Assembly: GCA_017657125.1 (NCBI GenBank)
Contig: JAGFNX010000246.1
Location: forward strand, 62,001-126,000
Source of the DNA: Scopulariopsis brevicaulis
Lineage: Eukaryota > Ascomycota > Sordariomycetes > Microascales > Microascaceae
Reading direction: 5' to 3'
DNA: 64,000 nt
The notes below the pieces were generated by a model that was not told the origin of the DNA, did no database searches, and was given only the letters and a program-made list of their open reading frames with translations. The position numbers were made by a program, and so were the translations under genes. Below, in pieces: positions 9,830 to 22,000 of this stretch (position 1 is the first letter of the stretch; each line of letters opens with the position of its first letter).

Positions 9830-11620
9830 ATGAGTACGGCGATAGACATCGACCTCCACTTCCCGTCGGTGGTGGTCGGCGGCCGGAACCTGACGTACTA
9901 CCTCGCCCTCGGCGGCCTCCTATTCCTCGCCTGGGCCTGGAGGAACCGGGGGCCCGCGTTGGTGGTCGACGCGCCGTTTTACAAGGCGTCGAAGCTGAAG
10001 TGGATGTTTGACGCCGAGTCGTTGATATTAGACAGCTACAGCAAGGTATGATTCCCGGCTGGCCTATGACCTTATACTGAGAGGGTGGGAAGGGAGTGAA
10101 TAGAGAAGGCTAACGAGTAGTAGTTCCGTGACAAGGTGTACCAGATCAAGGCGACGGAGGGCGTCCAGGTGCTGATACCCGCGAACCTGATCGGGGAGCT
10201 GAAGGGACTGCCAGAGGACGTCCTGAGCTCGACGGAAGCCGTGAGCGAGGTAAGGAACTCTGCCCTCTATATCAAGTCACCGAAACTGACCTGGCTAGGC
10301 CCTCCTCACCCAATACACGCACTTCACACCCGGCCACAACGCCGACCTCCTCTCGACACTGGTCCGCAAGCGCCTGACACAGAACCTCGCATGCCTCGTG
10401 CCGCAGCTAAAAGAGGAGCTCGAGTACATCACGGCCACCGAGTTCCCCGAGTGCAAGGGTAAGCACCCTCAACCCCGCACTCCGCTCGGTACCCAGAGCC
10501 CACCTAACACTCCCAGACTGGATCTCCGTCAAGTTCCAGCCCTTCGCCCTCCGCGCCATAGCCCGCATGTCCGGTCGCGCCTTCGTCGGCCCCTCCCTGA
10601 ACCGCCACGAGCAGTGGATGACCACCAGCATCGACTTCGCCACGCACGTCTTCCTCGCCGTCATCAAGCTGCAGCACTTCCCTTCCTGGCTCCGGCCCCT
10701 CGCGCAGCACCTCGTCCCCGAGCTGCGGCAGATCCGCCGGGACCTCGCCGTCGGGCGGGAGCTGCTTGGCCCCGTGATAGAGGAGAGGATGAAAGGGATG
10801 GAGACGCCGGGGGGTGAGAGGCCTGAGGATCTGATGCAGTGGTTGGTTGAGGGGCTGGGGGAGGAGGAGAGGGGGGATGTCGGGGTTCTGGCAAAGCTGC
10901 AGCTTATCCTTGCCGCGGCGTCGATTCATACGACGAATAATCTGCTTACGGAGTGCATGTACGACCTTGCGGCGCATCCGGAAGTGCAGGAGATGTTGCG
11001 GGAGGAGGCGCACGAGGTGCTCGAAGTAGAGGGCGGGTGGCGGAAGAAGGAGTCGATGGCGAAGCTGAAGAAGATGGATAGCTTCATGAAGGAGGTGCAG
11101 CGGACCAACGGTAACATAAGTAGGCCTTTCCCCCACACCCCTTCCATCTCCCCGCTCCTGCCCCATCCGCTACGCCCGTACCATGCTAACACCCCCAGCC
11201 TCCTTCATCCGCAAGGTCCTAAAACCCATAACCCTCTCCAACGGCACCCACCTCCCCCCCGGCACAAAGCTCCTCGCCCCGCAAGCCGGCTTTTCGCAGG
11301 ACCCCTCCCACTACCCGGACCCCACCGCCTTCGACGCCCTCCGCTTCCACCGCCTCCGGCAGCGCTCCCCCGCGGACGCCAACCGGTGGCAGTTCACCTC
11401 GGTCAGCGACGCCAACGTCAACTTCGGGGCGGGGCGGCACGCGTGCCCCGGGCGGTTCTTCGCGGGGAACGAGGTGAAGATGGCGCTGGCGTTCTTTCTC
11501 TTGAACTACGAGGTTAGGTTGCCCGAGGGGAGGGGGAGGCCGAGGGCCATGGTTGTTGTTATGAGTCGGGTGCCGGACCCGGGGGCGGAGTTGTTGTTTA
11601 GGAGGAGGGGGGTGGAGTGA
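9830..11620 (+). CDS. Cytochrome P450 monooxygenase (CYP68/ent-kaurene oxidase-like), five exons
   Basis: Exons 9830-10045, 10124-10249, 10299-10458, 10517-11110 and 11199-11620 join in frame to 505 aa; all four introns begin GT and end AG, with CTAAC or CTGAC branch sites. A membrane anchor spans residues 20-40 (LTYYLALGGLLFLAWAW), as in ER-bound microsomal P450s. The I-helix region is near 301 (AASIHTT), the K-helix ExxR is EVQR near 360, and the heme loop FGAGRHACPGRFFA is near 440, with the Cys thiolate ligand near 447. The N-terminal half (FTPGHNADLL, RKRLTQNL) resembles CYP68-type fungal P450s, many of which oxidise terpenoids or polyketides. The substrate is unknown. The enzyme needs an NADPH-dependent reductase partner. 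An SDR gene follows about 1 kb downstream. Confidence 0.93.
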
Positions 11621-12671
11621 GGTGCGGTGGTGAGTATTTAGGACCGTTGTGCGGCTTTTTGAGTGGGAGGAGATTTGATACCCCTTTCTTTAGCTTTTCT
11701 TGTCTGGAGACAACACTGGCCTCTGGAAGAAAGGCGTGATGCAGCAAGGAGGAAGCCAGCCTGTGTCCGGGGTGAGGGCCGAATACAGCTTTGCCGGGGG
11801 GGATCTGCTACCCTCTTTCGGTTCTTCCAGCTCACTCCCGTCCTATATGACGAACGGGCGTTTTGAGGGAGCGTAATACGAAGCTACCCAGGAATCTGTT
11901 CACTATCTAGGAGTGAACCGGATATCTCCGGAGGTTACCACCCACCCCTGCGCCCCTTCATACACGGGCAGTGCGGAGGGGAAGGCATCGTGAACAGGAC
12001 GCGAGACTCGTGGGAGCTCCGGCTACATAACCGGATACACGTCTTAGACTACCAAGAAGGACCTCAGACGCGCCTTCATGTAGTTAATTCCAGTCATACT
12101 GAACCAGACCTACGTCGTTACTCGCGCTCCCGCGCTCTCCACTCTCCAAGCGAAACCGGCGCGTCAGAAGGACACAGTAGCACGGCGTGCCATCCAACTC
12201 GTATTAGCGCCTCGTCTCCTTTAATAAAGCGGAGCGAACCACCAAGGCAAGGCCCATCCCCGCACCGCAATCCAGAGCCAGCGGCCTACCGTTGCGGGGT
12301 GGGAAGTTCGTCGCCTGGACAAGTTCAAAGCGCAGTGATGGAGATCCACTCCTGCCGAGTGACTAAGCAAGAGCTACTCTGTGCCTCGGCATTATTGCCG
12401 CAAGCAGTTACCCCGTACTCCGCCAACCCCGGAAAACGCCCCGTATCGATACATGCCTCGGGACTCTGGAGAGGGGCCAGAGCTCCCCACATCGAGCAAT
12501 GCCGAGGAACCTTGTCTTATATGACGCCCGGTGGCCGCAAGTCGTCGTCTCTTCAACACCGTAGCTTCACAACACTTCAACACCACAAACTGTTACTCGT
12601 GCAATTTCTCTAGCTAGCCTTCCGCGACGACTTGACCTCTACGCTACACTTGTATAGTTGTATCCGACACA
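11621..12671 (+). other. Intergenic region between P450 and SDR
   Basis: This holds the P450 3' region and the SDR promoter and leader. An open frame at 11990-12613 (207 aa) has no family features and is probably chance. Nothing else is recognised. Confidence 0.6.
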
Positions 12672-13586
12672 ATGGCCGACGTGGAACTCAAGGACTTCCC
12701 CTCGCTCTTCTCGCTGAAGGGCAAGGTCGCCGTCGTGACGGGTGGCTCCCGCGGCCTAGGCCTCCACGCGGCTTCAGCGTACGCCCCTCCCCCTCTCCGC
12801 CCATCCCCAACTTGCCTCAGACTAACGAGCAACAGCCTCCTCCAAGCCGGCGCCTCAAAAGTCTTCATAACCTCGCGCAAGGCCGAAGCCTGCGCCTCCG
12901 CCGTCAAAGCCCTCAACGCCCTCCCTAACCTCGCCCCCGGCGCGCAGGCCATCTCCATCCCCGCCGACTCCTCCAAGCCCGCCGGAATCGAGCACCTCGT
13001 CGCCGAGGTGAAGAAGCACACCCCGCGCGTCGACATACTCCTCGCCAACGCGGGCGCCACCTGGGGCGCCCCCTTCGACGACCACCCCGACGACGCGTTC
13101 GCAAAGGTCATGGACCTGAACGTCAAGTCCGTGTTCACCACCATCCGGATGTTCGCGCCGCTGCTCCAGGCTGGCGCGTCGGCGGAGGACCCGAGCCGCG
13201 TTGTGGTCACGGGCAGCGTGGCGGGCATCGGCGTCGGGACCCTCGGCCAGAACGCGACGTTCGGGTACTCGGCCAGCAAGGCGGCCGTGCTGCACCTCTC
13301 GCGAAACCTCGCGCTGGAGCTCGGGCCGAGGCACATCACCGTCAACGCCATCGCGCCGGGCTTCTTCCCGAGCAAGATGGCGAACGGGCTGCTGGAGCTG
13401 AGCGGCGGCCAGGAGAAGATCGCGAGGGGGAACCCGCTCGGGAGGCTGGGGCGGGCGGAGGATATTGCGGGGGCGGTGGTGTACCTTACGAGCAGGGCGG
13501 GGGCGTATGTTAACGGGGAGACGGTGGTGCTCGACGGCGGGAGCGTGTGGAACCAGGGGCAGATGGGGGCTACGGCCAAGATCTAG
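12672..13586 (+). CDS. Short-chain dehydrogenase/reductase (SDR), two exons
   Basis: Exons 12672-12778 and 12836-13586 give 285 aa. The 57-nt intron (GTACGC...CTAAC...CAG) is a multiple of three and has no stop, so the unspliced frame also reads through to 304 aa. Splicing gives ASALLQAGA, which restores the normal helix after the cofactor loop. Classical SDR landmarks are the NADP-binding TGGSRGLG near 23, the LLANAG strand near 105, the catalytic Tyr and Lys in YSASK near 180, and INAIAPGFFPSKM after them. The closest general type is the fungal RhlG-like/3-oxoacyl reductase group, which reduces or oxidises small carbonyl or alcohol groups in the cytosol. The substrate is not inferable. It is co-directional with the upstream P450 and convergent with the methyltransferase, whose stop codon is only 257 bp away. 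Confidence 0.92.
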   Translation: MADVELKDFPSLFSLKGKVAVVTGGSRGLGLHAASAYAPPPLRPSPTCLRLTSNSLLQAGASKVFITSRKAEACASAVKALNALPNLAPGAQAISIPADSSKPAGIEHLVAEVKKHTPRVDILLANAGATWGAPFDDHPDDAFAKVMDLNVKSVFTTIRMFAPLLQAGASAEDPSRVVVTGSVAGIGVGTLGQNATFGYSASKAAVLHLSRNLALELGPRHITVNAIAPGFFPSKMANGLLELSGGQEKIARGNPLGRLGRAEDIAGAVVYLTSRAGAYVNGETVVLDGGSVWNQGQMGATAKI

Positions 13587-13843
13587 GGTGAGGTTGGTGT
13601 TGAGCGGCTGGGTAGGATGAGGACCCTAGCTATACACTAGAACCCAGGCTGCTCGATGTGGTTGGTAGCAATACATTGGGACATCGTGGATTCATTACGT
13701 CTATTGTCACGTCTATGATTACTGCGCATGCACGTAACCTCTGGTCTAGCTCTACCCCTTGCGCCTCCGTATGCAGTCTACGCCAGTGCCATGCTATCCC
13801 ACGCTTACCCTCCAAAACACATACTCCAATTATCTCCGAACCC

Positions 13844-15280
13844 TCACGCCGACTTCCTCGCAACCCACGTGCTCGCCCTGTACACCGTCCTCAGCATCGA
13901 CGACCCGTCATGGATATACGGCGCCTCAACCCCCGTCTCCCGCCTCTCAACCACGAACCCCAGCCCCTCCACAAGCGCCATGACCTCGTCGTCCGAGAGC
14001 TCAAAGCTCCCCGGGTCCGCGATCCCCGACGAGTTGGCGTGGTCGTGCTCGCCGTCCCCATCGTCATCCATCCCGTGGTTCCCCGGCGCGTTGTTCTCAA
14101 AGTGCCACAGCAGGGGCCCGATGTTAACCAGGATCCCCCCGGGCCGCAGGCAGCTGTGGATGACGGACAGGTACCGTATCAGGTTCGGCGCCGTGTCGAG
14201 GAAGAAGACGGCCGCCACGGCGTCGTACTGCCCGCGGTGCTCGTCGTCGCCGTACAGGCAGAGGAAGTCGGCGGCTGTCATGGCCATGGTGCCCGCGCCG
14301 GGTGTGGCCCCGAGGACCGTCGCCGGGTGGATGTCGGGCACGGGGTAGCCCCGCAGGTGGTTGTCGCGCGAGAGGTGGTTCGAAAAGGTGTGGACCCAGG
14401 GGTAGACGGTGTGCTTCTCCGCGCGCTCGCAGAAGTTGAGGACGTACGACGACGCGAGCAGCTGGTGGTACGAAATTTCGTTGCCCTCGGCGTTGTAGCC
14501 CCTCGTCGCGAGGTCGAACACGAGGCGGCCAAGCCCCGCGCCGGGCACCAGCACCTTGAGCTTCTCGCCCGGCCGCGCCGCCTGCTCCTTCTCCAGCGCC
14601 GCCATGATGGGCCCGTAGGAGCGGGCCCGCTCGTCGGCGCCCGCGGCGGACCAGTCGCGGAAGAACTGACGGACCGTGCTACGCGCCTTGTCAATGTCCC
14701 CGTGCTTGGCGATGGAGGCCCACTCGCGCGGCATCGTCACCTCGGGGCGGGTGACGTCGGTGGCCGGGTCGTAGAAGGAGCGGAGGCCGTGCTGGGCGAT
14801 GGCCTTGGCGAGGCCGGCGTTGGTGCTTATGGCGTCGTCGACGCGCGTGAGAGTGTCGAGGAAACGGAAGGGCGGCTCGGAGAGCATGCGCCATTGGGCC
14901 TCAGGGAGGGCGTAGAAGGACTGGCGGCGGAGGTGGGTGGTGTTGAAGAGAGCGACCTTTTCATATTGGCTGTGGCGGGTGTGCTGGTGTTAGCGAGTGG
15001 TTACTGGTGGTGTATTCGGCGTCCAGTGCGAGCGGGAGAGTGCCTGGTATAGGGTGATGCGGGAACAGGGCCAATTGGGGGTATAAACCGGATCGCAGGA
15101 AGACAGGGGGTGGTTCGCGTGGAGGGGCAGAGGGGCAGCGGGTAGTCGCCGGCCGGGGGACGGAGATAAGCGCGGGAGCGCGACTGACACGTAAGAGTCG
15201 AGGGCCGTGAAGAGCACCTTCAGCTCCTCCGGGTCCTGGAGCTGGTTGTCGGCATCATCCCACTCCGGGGCGTTTGCCAT
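13844..15280 (-). CDS. N2227-like SAM methyltransferase (carnosine N-methyltransferase family), two exons
   Basis: Exons 15280-15189 and 14969-13844 give 405 aa; the 219-nt intron (GTCAGT...CTAAC...ACAG) joins TALDSYV to QYEKVALFN, matching the RQY motif seen in family members. The SAM-binding motif VLVPGAGLGRLVFDLA is near 169, followed by GYNAEGNEISYHQL, NHLRGYPVPDIHP and the motif IV/V region AVFFLDTAPNLIRYL with CLRPGGILVNIGPLLWHF. The C-terminal APYIHDGSSMLRTVYRA and WVARK match the carnosine N-methyltransferase signature. The animal enzyme methylates carnosine to anserine. Fungi generally lack carnosine, so the acceptor is probably another histidine-containing dipeptide or protein. An acidic, His-rich insert (GMDDDGDGEHDH) sits before the last segment. 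The intron is long for this genome. Confidence 0.9.
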
Positions 15281-16233
15281 CTTCAAAGGCGCAAGGAAGA
15301 AGCCCGAGGGGTGGTGAGGTGGGACGCGGAGCTTGGCGGTATCGGCCGCCGCGCTGATTCTGCTGGTTGTCGCTATCGCTGTCGCTACCGATCTCGGCCT
15401 CCGGTTGGTGGAAGGGCGTGCGGCTGCTGTGAGTTCAAGAGTACTGCCTGGCAGATCTGGATCTGGAGTGCTGCTGATGGAAAGGTCGGCGAAAATTATT
15501 AGTGGTGGGGGAAAGATGGGATGGTGGGGTCTTATGAAGGCCGAAACGGCTGACTGAAGCAGAAGAACGAACGCGTTGGACGGAGACGTGCGATGGAGAA
15601 TAGGTCAATTTTGGGCCGAACCCCGTAGTTGATATTTCCGTCGGTCATGTTGCCTTGCCACTGCTTTGTCTAGCCGCATGCGGGCAATCGCGTACCTGAT
15701 CCCTCCTACCTACTTCCTCCAGGGACCTCTTTCCTCCACGGGGCTGGTTTCTTTCCTGGTAGCATGTTCCTAGCCGGGTTTCCCCGGGCTAGCCACCCGG
15801 CGGTTCGAGGAAACCCAGCATGGACCCAATGAGAAGCAACGGGGTAGAGTTGTTGGGGAGAAACCAAGGCAGTGCTAAACAAAACAAGAGCCGGTTGTGT
15901 GTTGTGTCGGGAAAAAGCAGCGTGCTGTCAGGAGCTCCGACGGGGCATGGCGGTTACATGCAACGCCCCGTATTGGACCTAGTGCCCGTTGCTTGTACCC
16001 CGCCCCGGCCCACCGCGCATTGGCACGTTCAACGCTGAACCTCACCGCGCGGGTCCGGGTCTACGTTGTAGCTCAACCGCGCCAGCTGGACTGAACCTTG
16101 AACCCGAGCTCCTCACCGACGACGCCATCGGATCGGCAACCCGAGACCCAGGTGACGCTGTTACACGGCCCCATCAGACTTCCATAGTCCCGCACGTACG
16201 AAAGCCACCGGCAAGCCCCGCCCAACCCGAACA
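15281..16233. other. Divergent intergenic region between methyltransferase and PAC4 homolog
   Basis: The promoters of both flanking genes must lie here. Short open frames exist on both strands (for example 15311-15557) but none resembles a known protein. No clear TATA or other motif stands out. Confidence 0.55.
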
Positions 16234-16747
16234 ATGGCGACCACGAGCGAGGTCGTCGAGTTCTCCCTTCCCCTCCCTCGGGCCCTGGACACCCGCATCT
16301 TCGCCCACCTAACCCTCCGCGAGCGCTCCGTCACCGTCTTCCTCACCACCGCCGCCGCCGACGAGCAGTCCGTCCCGCCGAGCATGGGCTCCTTCGTTTA
16401 CGCTCTCCCAGATGTAGGCTCCCACCCATGCCACCTCTCACCCCAGCAACGCCAGGCCCGAGTATGAGAGCTTAAAGACTAACCGGGAGCAGAAATTCAA
16501 CCCCAACCAGCCCATCTCTACTCCGCTGTACACGCAGGAGAGTAATCTAGAGTTCGCAACCCGCATAGCGAAGCTGCTAGCGAAGAAGACAATGCTCCCC
16601 GCCTACGTGGGGAGCTCACTGGATTTGTCTAGCATGGGGATGGGAGGCACGGCGGAGGAGGAGATGGAGGCTTTTAAGAAGGTTATTGAGGTTATCCTCG
16701 CTCGGGTCCGGCACGTTACCAAGGACGCGAACGCGAATTCCGTATGA
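16234..16747 (+). CDS. Proteasome assembly chaperone 4 homolog (PAC4/Poc4), two exons
   Basis: Exons 16234-16413 and 16493-16747 give 144 aa, matching the small PAC4 family. The 79-nt intron has a weak GTAGGC donor but a good ACTAAC branch site. It joins VYALPD to KFNPNQPISTPLY, the expected continuation. The family signature is visible: PLPRALDTRIFAHL at the start, SMGSFVYALPD, then LEFATRIAKLLAKKTMLPAYVG and GMGGTAEEEMEAFKKV. PAC4 pairs with PAC3 on the alpha ring and guides early assembly of the 20S proteasome in the cytosol. The second exon is too short and too interrupted to show as a simple long frame. Divergent from the methyltransferase gene. Confidence 0.85.
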
Positions 16748-19093
16748 GCTCGTCTTAGCCGGCATTCGTGGTCACTAGATGGAAGGCACGCCGCTGGGAA
16801 TCGGATTCACAGGCCTTGGTCTTCGGACGGACGCCTTCGGACCCGCTAAGCGCGCATGGAGAGGCGGCAGATGGAGACTGACGGATACAGCCTTTGCCGC
16901 GTGCGACACAGTCGTATCACACAGGGCTATACGATCGGCAAAAGTGGCAGGTGGACGAAGCAGGGGCGCGAGAGAGGCGACGAGGGAAGGGCCGTCGTTA
17001 TGATGATGATGTGAGAATTTCACACTTGTGGTTGGGGAGGCGGGTGGGTATCCACAGGAGATGTGGGTGTGAGTGTCGGCTCTCGAGAGCTCTGACCGGG
17101 TTCAAGAGGCGAGCTATGTCGTTGGGAGAAATACCTTGGCGTCGCGTCTTCATTTGACGGCTGAAGCGCCCCAGATGCGGCAACAGAAGCGAAACCGGGC
17201 GGCTAGTCGCGAGATGGAAGGGCAGCCAAGCCCGACATGTAGCTTCTCGGCCCCATTCCTCCCGTCAAAGTAATACAGCAATATACCATCGTCCCATCCA
17301 ATAGACGCTACTCGACACGGCGATGGCCTCCCGGCGGTTGGGCATACTCCACGTTCACACATACAATCCCCATCACATGTACGCAACACTCACCGGACCC
17401 CGGGTTGCCTATGACCCTTTAGCCGTCGGTGACTTTAAGCGGCCAGCTCGGAGCTCGGACAAGCTTCCTACTGTCACCCCTGAGAGCTGTCACACAGGCC
17501 AGCCAGTCAGGATTAGCCACCAACGTCGTGGACCGCCGGCGACGTTTACGATACAAGCGCAAGTCTCCGCGAGGCCTCTCGCACCTCTGCCACTTTGGGG
17601 ATACGGGGCGACTCATCCACCGCTGGCGCCGTATGTACGTGATTGGGATGTGTTGAGAGTAGGATCCTAGTAAACTGTGTGGCAGGTGTCTACGAGTATC
17701 TTTGCATCGGGTAGATCGCTGAGACGGCGATGGCGTCTCCCGTCATACATGATGTCCGGTCGTCGCCGACCGTTGGCCGGGACGCCGCAGGGGGAATCGA
17801 AGGTGTGTCGCGCCTCTCTTCCGGCCTTGACATAAAACCCCCGGATGGAAGAGATGGCGATGTGTTTCGCTCCTTGACCGGCGCCCTGCTCCCGGTCAGG
17901 TATATACTTCCTCTAGGCCTTGATACTCGGGCCGCTGATGGCCGTGGACGGGTCTCTTTTCTGAGTAGCCACATGGTTGAGCTGTGAGGGAAGACGGTTT
18001 GACGGGGATGTAGATGATGTGCGTTTGCCCCTGCATGACGCCGGAAGGCGAGGAATGTTTCTAGACGGGCTCAGCGTGCGGCCGGGGCAAGTTTCTCTTT
18101 TTCTGTGACTGGTTGGGTTGTAAGGTGAAGAGCTTACGAGATGAATAAGTTCGGTTGAAGAAGAATGCGTCGATGAGTTTAGATGTTTCACACCCCGCTT
18201 AGCGATGGGAAAGGTGAGAACACGTGGGGGAATCTTTATCTCCGGGCGAGAGTGCATAATATCTTTCGAAATGTCAAAAAGATAGGGCTGTAAATACACT
18301 CCTTGTCGTGTCAAACCCCTGAAACACATGCCCCTGATTCGAACCGGTTACGGGCCACAAGGTGAAGTTTCAACGCCAACCTACGCTCTAGCCCAGGAGT
18401 CGAAACTTTACTATATATGACGAGTTTCGGGCATCATCGCCCCTGGCTTCTAGAAGGCGTCGCGGACAGGGAAGTCCCCGTCCGTTGCGGGGGAGAGAGC
18501 CGCACAATGACATACCCCCGTCCAAGATGTGAATATCTCGGCCTCAATATCGTGCGTCATTCCTACAGTATCGTCGTCGGGAGATATGGTGGTGAGCTCA
18601 TCCAGCAGCGCGACGGCAGATGCCCTGTAACTAGGTTGGGCCCACGCAGCTTCAAAAGTACCGGTACATCGCATTCAGGGAGCGCCCGTCATGTCACGCT
18701 CACCGGCCAAGTACCTTGTACCACACCCGCCCGAGGTACCTTTGTGCACGGAGCAAACCTTCATTACCGTGAAAAAGTGATCCTGGAAGCAGGCCCCACC
18801 AAGCCAGCGCCCGCCCTCCTCGCCTCTCCCAGGTCCCCTCCAAGGTCCCCTCCATCGCCGGCCTCCACCAAAATTATTCCCCCCTCGCACGCTTCTGATA
18901 TCCGGCCCCCCCCGATCTATGCTGGCCCGCCCGACGCGCACAACAACCGCAAACGGCGCCTCCAGATGTGATTGATCGCATCGGCACACCCTCCCACCTC
19001 TGCTTTCCGCGCCGACCGAAACCCCGCACTTCGTCCGTATCCCCGCCTCCCGTGCGCTTCGAGGGCGCCGCCGCTGACGATCCGCAGACCACC
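16748..19093. other. Intergenic region upstream of transportin
   Basis: No supported gene. Frames such as plus 18417-18971 and minus 17913-18329 look random. From about 18780 the sequence becomes C-rich, which I read as the transportin promoter and leader. That leader has upstream AUGs, described separately. Confidence 0.55.
18919..18975 (+). promoter_or_regulatory. uORF and overlapping start-stop element in the transportin leader
   Basis: An 18-codon uORF starts at 18919 and ends TGA at 18973-18975. Inside it, in another frame, ATG is followed directly by TGA (18966-18971), a minimal start-stop element. Both lie within 180 nt of the main ATG. They matter only if transcription starts upstream of 18919, which is inferred. 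Confidence 0.4.
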
Positions 19094-22000
19094 ATGACCT
19101 CCTGGCAACCGAACCCCGAGTCCCTCGGCCAGCTATGCGGCTTCCTGAGGGACTCGCTCACGGCGTATGACAAGGCTGCTCAGAAGCAGGCCGAGACGGT
19201 ACGTCGGTTCCCGAGTTCGCAAACTTCCATCTCCTCCAGGACCCTCGCCCGGATCGCGACGGCGCTTCGGATGCTAACGATTGCCCCGCTGGCTCTTGAA
19301 TTAGATGCTCCTCCAGGCGAAGAACTCTCCCGATATCAACAACTACCTCGCCTACATCACATCCAACCCCGAGCTCCCCACTGGCGTCGACATCGCGGCC
19401 AACTCCTGGGGCGTGGTCCGCTCCTCGGCCGCCTTCATGCTCAAGAACAACGTGCGCACCGGCTACAAGAAGATCCCCGCCGAGAGCCTCGCCTACGTCA
19501 AGCTGGGCGTCCTGAACGCGCTCCAGGACCCGCAGGTCCTGATCCGCAGCCACATCAGCGTCGTCGCGACCGAGCTCATCAAGAGGGGCGGCCTCCTGTC
19601 GTGGCCCGAGCTGCTGCCCACGCTCATGAGCATGCTCTCCAACGAGACGGGCCAGTTCTCCGACGGCGCACAGGAGGGCGCCATGTCCGCCATGGCCCAG
19701 ATCTGCGAGGACAGCCCCAAGATGCTCGACCGCGAGCTCAACGGCCAGCGCCCCCTCAACTTCATCCTCCCCAAGCTCATCGAGGCCACCAAGAGCCCGC
19801 TCCCGAGGGTCCGCACGCAGGCGCTGGAAGCCATCAACGTGTTCGTCCCGCGCAAGTCGCAGGCCATGCTCAACTCGATAGACGACCTCCTCCAGCACCT
19901 CTTCTTCCTCGCCACGGACCTAAACACAGACGTCCGCCGCGAGGTCTGCAAGGCCTTTGTGCAGCTCGTCGACGCGCGCCCGGACAAGCTCGAGCCCCAC
20001 ATCGGCGGTCTCGTCGACTACATCCTTACCCAGCAGAAGAGCGACGACCCGTACCTCGCCCTCGAGGCGTCCGAATTCTGGCTGGCCATCGGCGAGCACG
20101 ACAACCTGTGGCAGGCGCTAGACCCCTACATCCAGCAGATCATACCCGTGCTCCTCGAGTGCATGGCCTACACCGGCGAGGACATTGCGCTGCTCGGCCT
20201 GGACTCGGACGACGAGTCCGAGGAGGACCGCGCCGAGGACATCAAGCCCGCCCACGCCAAGAAGTCGTCGGCGAGAAACGTCAACAAGGCCGCCGCCGCC
20301 GCCGAGGCCGCCAGCGGCGGCATCAGCTTGGAGAAGCTCGCGCAGATGGCTGAGGACGACACCGAAGAGGGCGAGATCGAGGAGTCGGACGACGACGACG
20401 ACGAAAACCCCGAGGAGCGGTGGACGCTGCGCAAGAGCTCGGCGGCCGCCCTGGATGTCTTCGCGCGGGACTTTAAGGGCCGTGTCTTCGAGTGCATATT
20501 ACCGTTCCTCACGAATAACCTCAAGCACCCGGACTGGCCGTACCGGGAGGCGGCGGTGCTGGCCCTCGGCGCCGTATCTGAGGGCTGCCTGGACGTCGTG
20601 GCGCCCCACCTCTCGGAGCTCATCCCCTACCTCGTCACGCTGCTCTCGGACCCCGAGGTGGTCGTGCGCCAGATTACGTGCTGGACGCTGAGCCGGTACA
20701 CGCCGTGGGCGGCGGGCCTCACGCACGAGGCGCAGAAGACGCAGTTCTTCGAGCCGATAGTCGACAACCTACTGCAGCGCATGCTGGACCGGAACAAGAA
20801 GGTGCAGGAGGCGGCGGCGTCGGCCATGGCGAACCTGCAGGAGACGGCCGGGAAGAAGATCCAGCCGTACGCGGAGCCCATCATCCAGCAGTTCGTGCGG
20901 TGCTTCGGCAAGTACAAGGACAAGAACATGTATATACTCTACGACTGCGTACAGACGCTGGCCGAGCAGCTCGGACCGATGCTGGCACAGCCGGAGCTCG
21001 TGAACCAGCTGATGCCGGCGCTGATCGAGCGGTACCAGAAAATCCCGGACGACTCACGCGAGATCTTTGCGCTGCTCGAGTGCCTCTCGTACGTGGCGCT
21101 CGCGCTGGGCAAGGCGTTCGGGGCCTACGCGGAGCCCGTGTTCCAGCGATGCGTCAACATCATCCACGCGAACCTGGAGCAGGGCATGGCGGCGACGAGC
21201 AACCCGGCGGTAGACCAGCCAGACAAGGACTTCCTCATCACGAGCCTGGACCTGCTGAGTGCTATTATCCAGGCGATCGACGGTAACGGCGCGGCGCAGC
21301 TGGTGGAGAGCAGCAACGGGTCGCTGTTCGAGCTGCTGGGCCTGTGCCTCGAGGACCCGTCGGACGACGTGCGGCAGTCGGCCTACGCGCTGCTCGGCGA
21401 CTCTGCGCGCTTCGTGTTCCCTCAGCTGCAGCCGTACCTGCAGAGCATGGTGCCCATGATCGTCAAGCAGCTCGACTTCGACAACGTGCTGGACGAGGAC
21501 GTGGACGCCAGCTTCGCGGTCATCAACAACGCGTGCTGGGCCGCGGGCGAGATCACGATGCAGCACAAGAAGGCCATGGCGCCCTGGGTCCCCGAGCTGA
21601 CGCAGCACTTCGTCGAGCTGATGGGCAACCCGCGGGTGCCGCCCAGCGTAGCGGAGAACGCGGCGGTGGCGCTTGGCAGACTGGGGCTCGACAACGCGGA
21701 GATGCTGGGGGACGTACTGCCGACGTTCTCGGAGGAGTTCTTGAACGTCATGGACGACGTTGATCCGAGCGAGGAGAAGGCGACGGCGTTCAAGGGGTTC
21801 ACGATGATTGTGGGGCGGAACCCGCAGGCGATGGAGAAGACGCTTCTGCAGTTCTTCCGGGCGATTGCGCGGTATAGGGATTTGTCGCTGCAGAGCCCGC
21901 TTAAACAGGAGCTGCACGATGTGTTCCAACAGGTGGGTGCTTGATTTGCTTTTCTCTTGCATTCCTTGGTTTACTGTTCTCCCCTCCCCCGTTTTATACG

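Noticed and set aside
12644..13579. 311-codon minus-strand open frame opposite the SDR
   Set aside because: The plus strand has all SDR catalytic motifs; the minus translation has none.
13658..15052. 464-codon plus-strand open frame opposite the methyltransferase
   Set aside because: It is the antisense of a well-supported gene with strong GC3 bias, which removes stops on the other strand. The translation is Val/Arg/Leu-rich and resembles nothing.
18331..18415. Possible minus-strand tRNA (GGTTCGAATC-like T loop)
   Set aside because: The flanking bases do not form a T stem, acceptor stem or anticodon arm.
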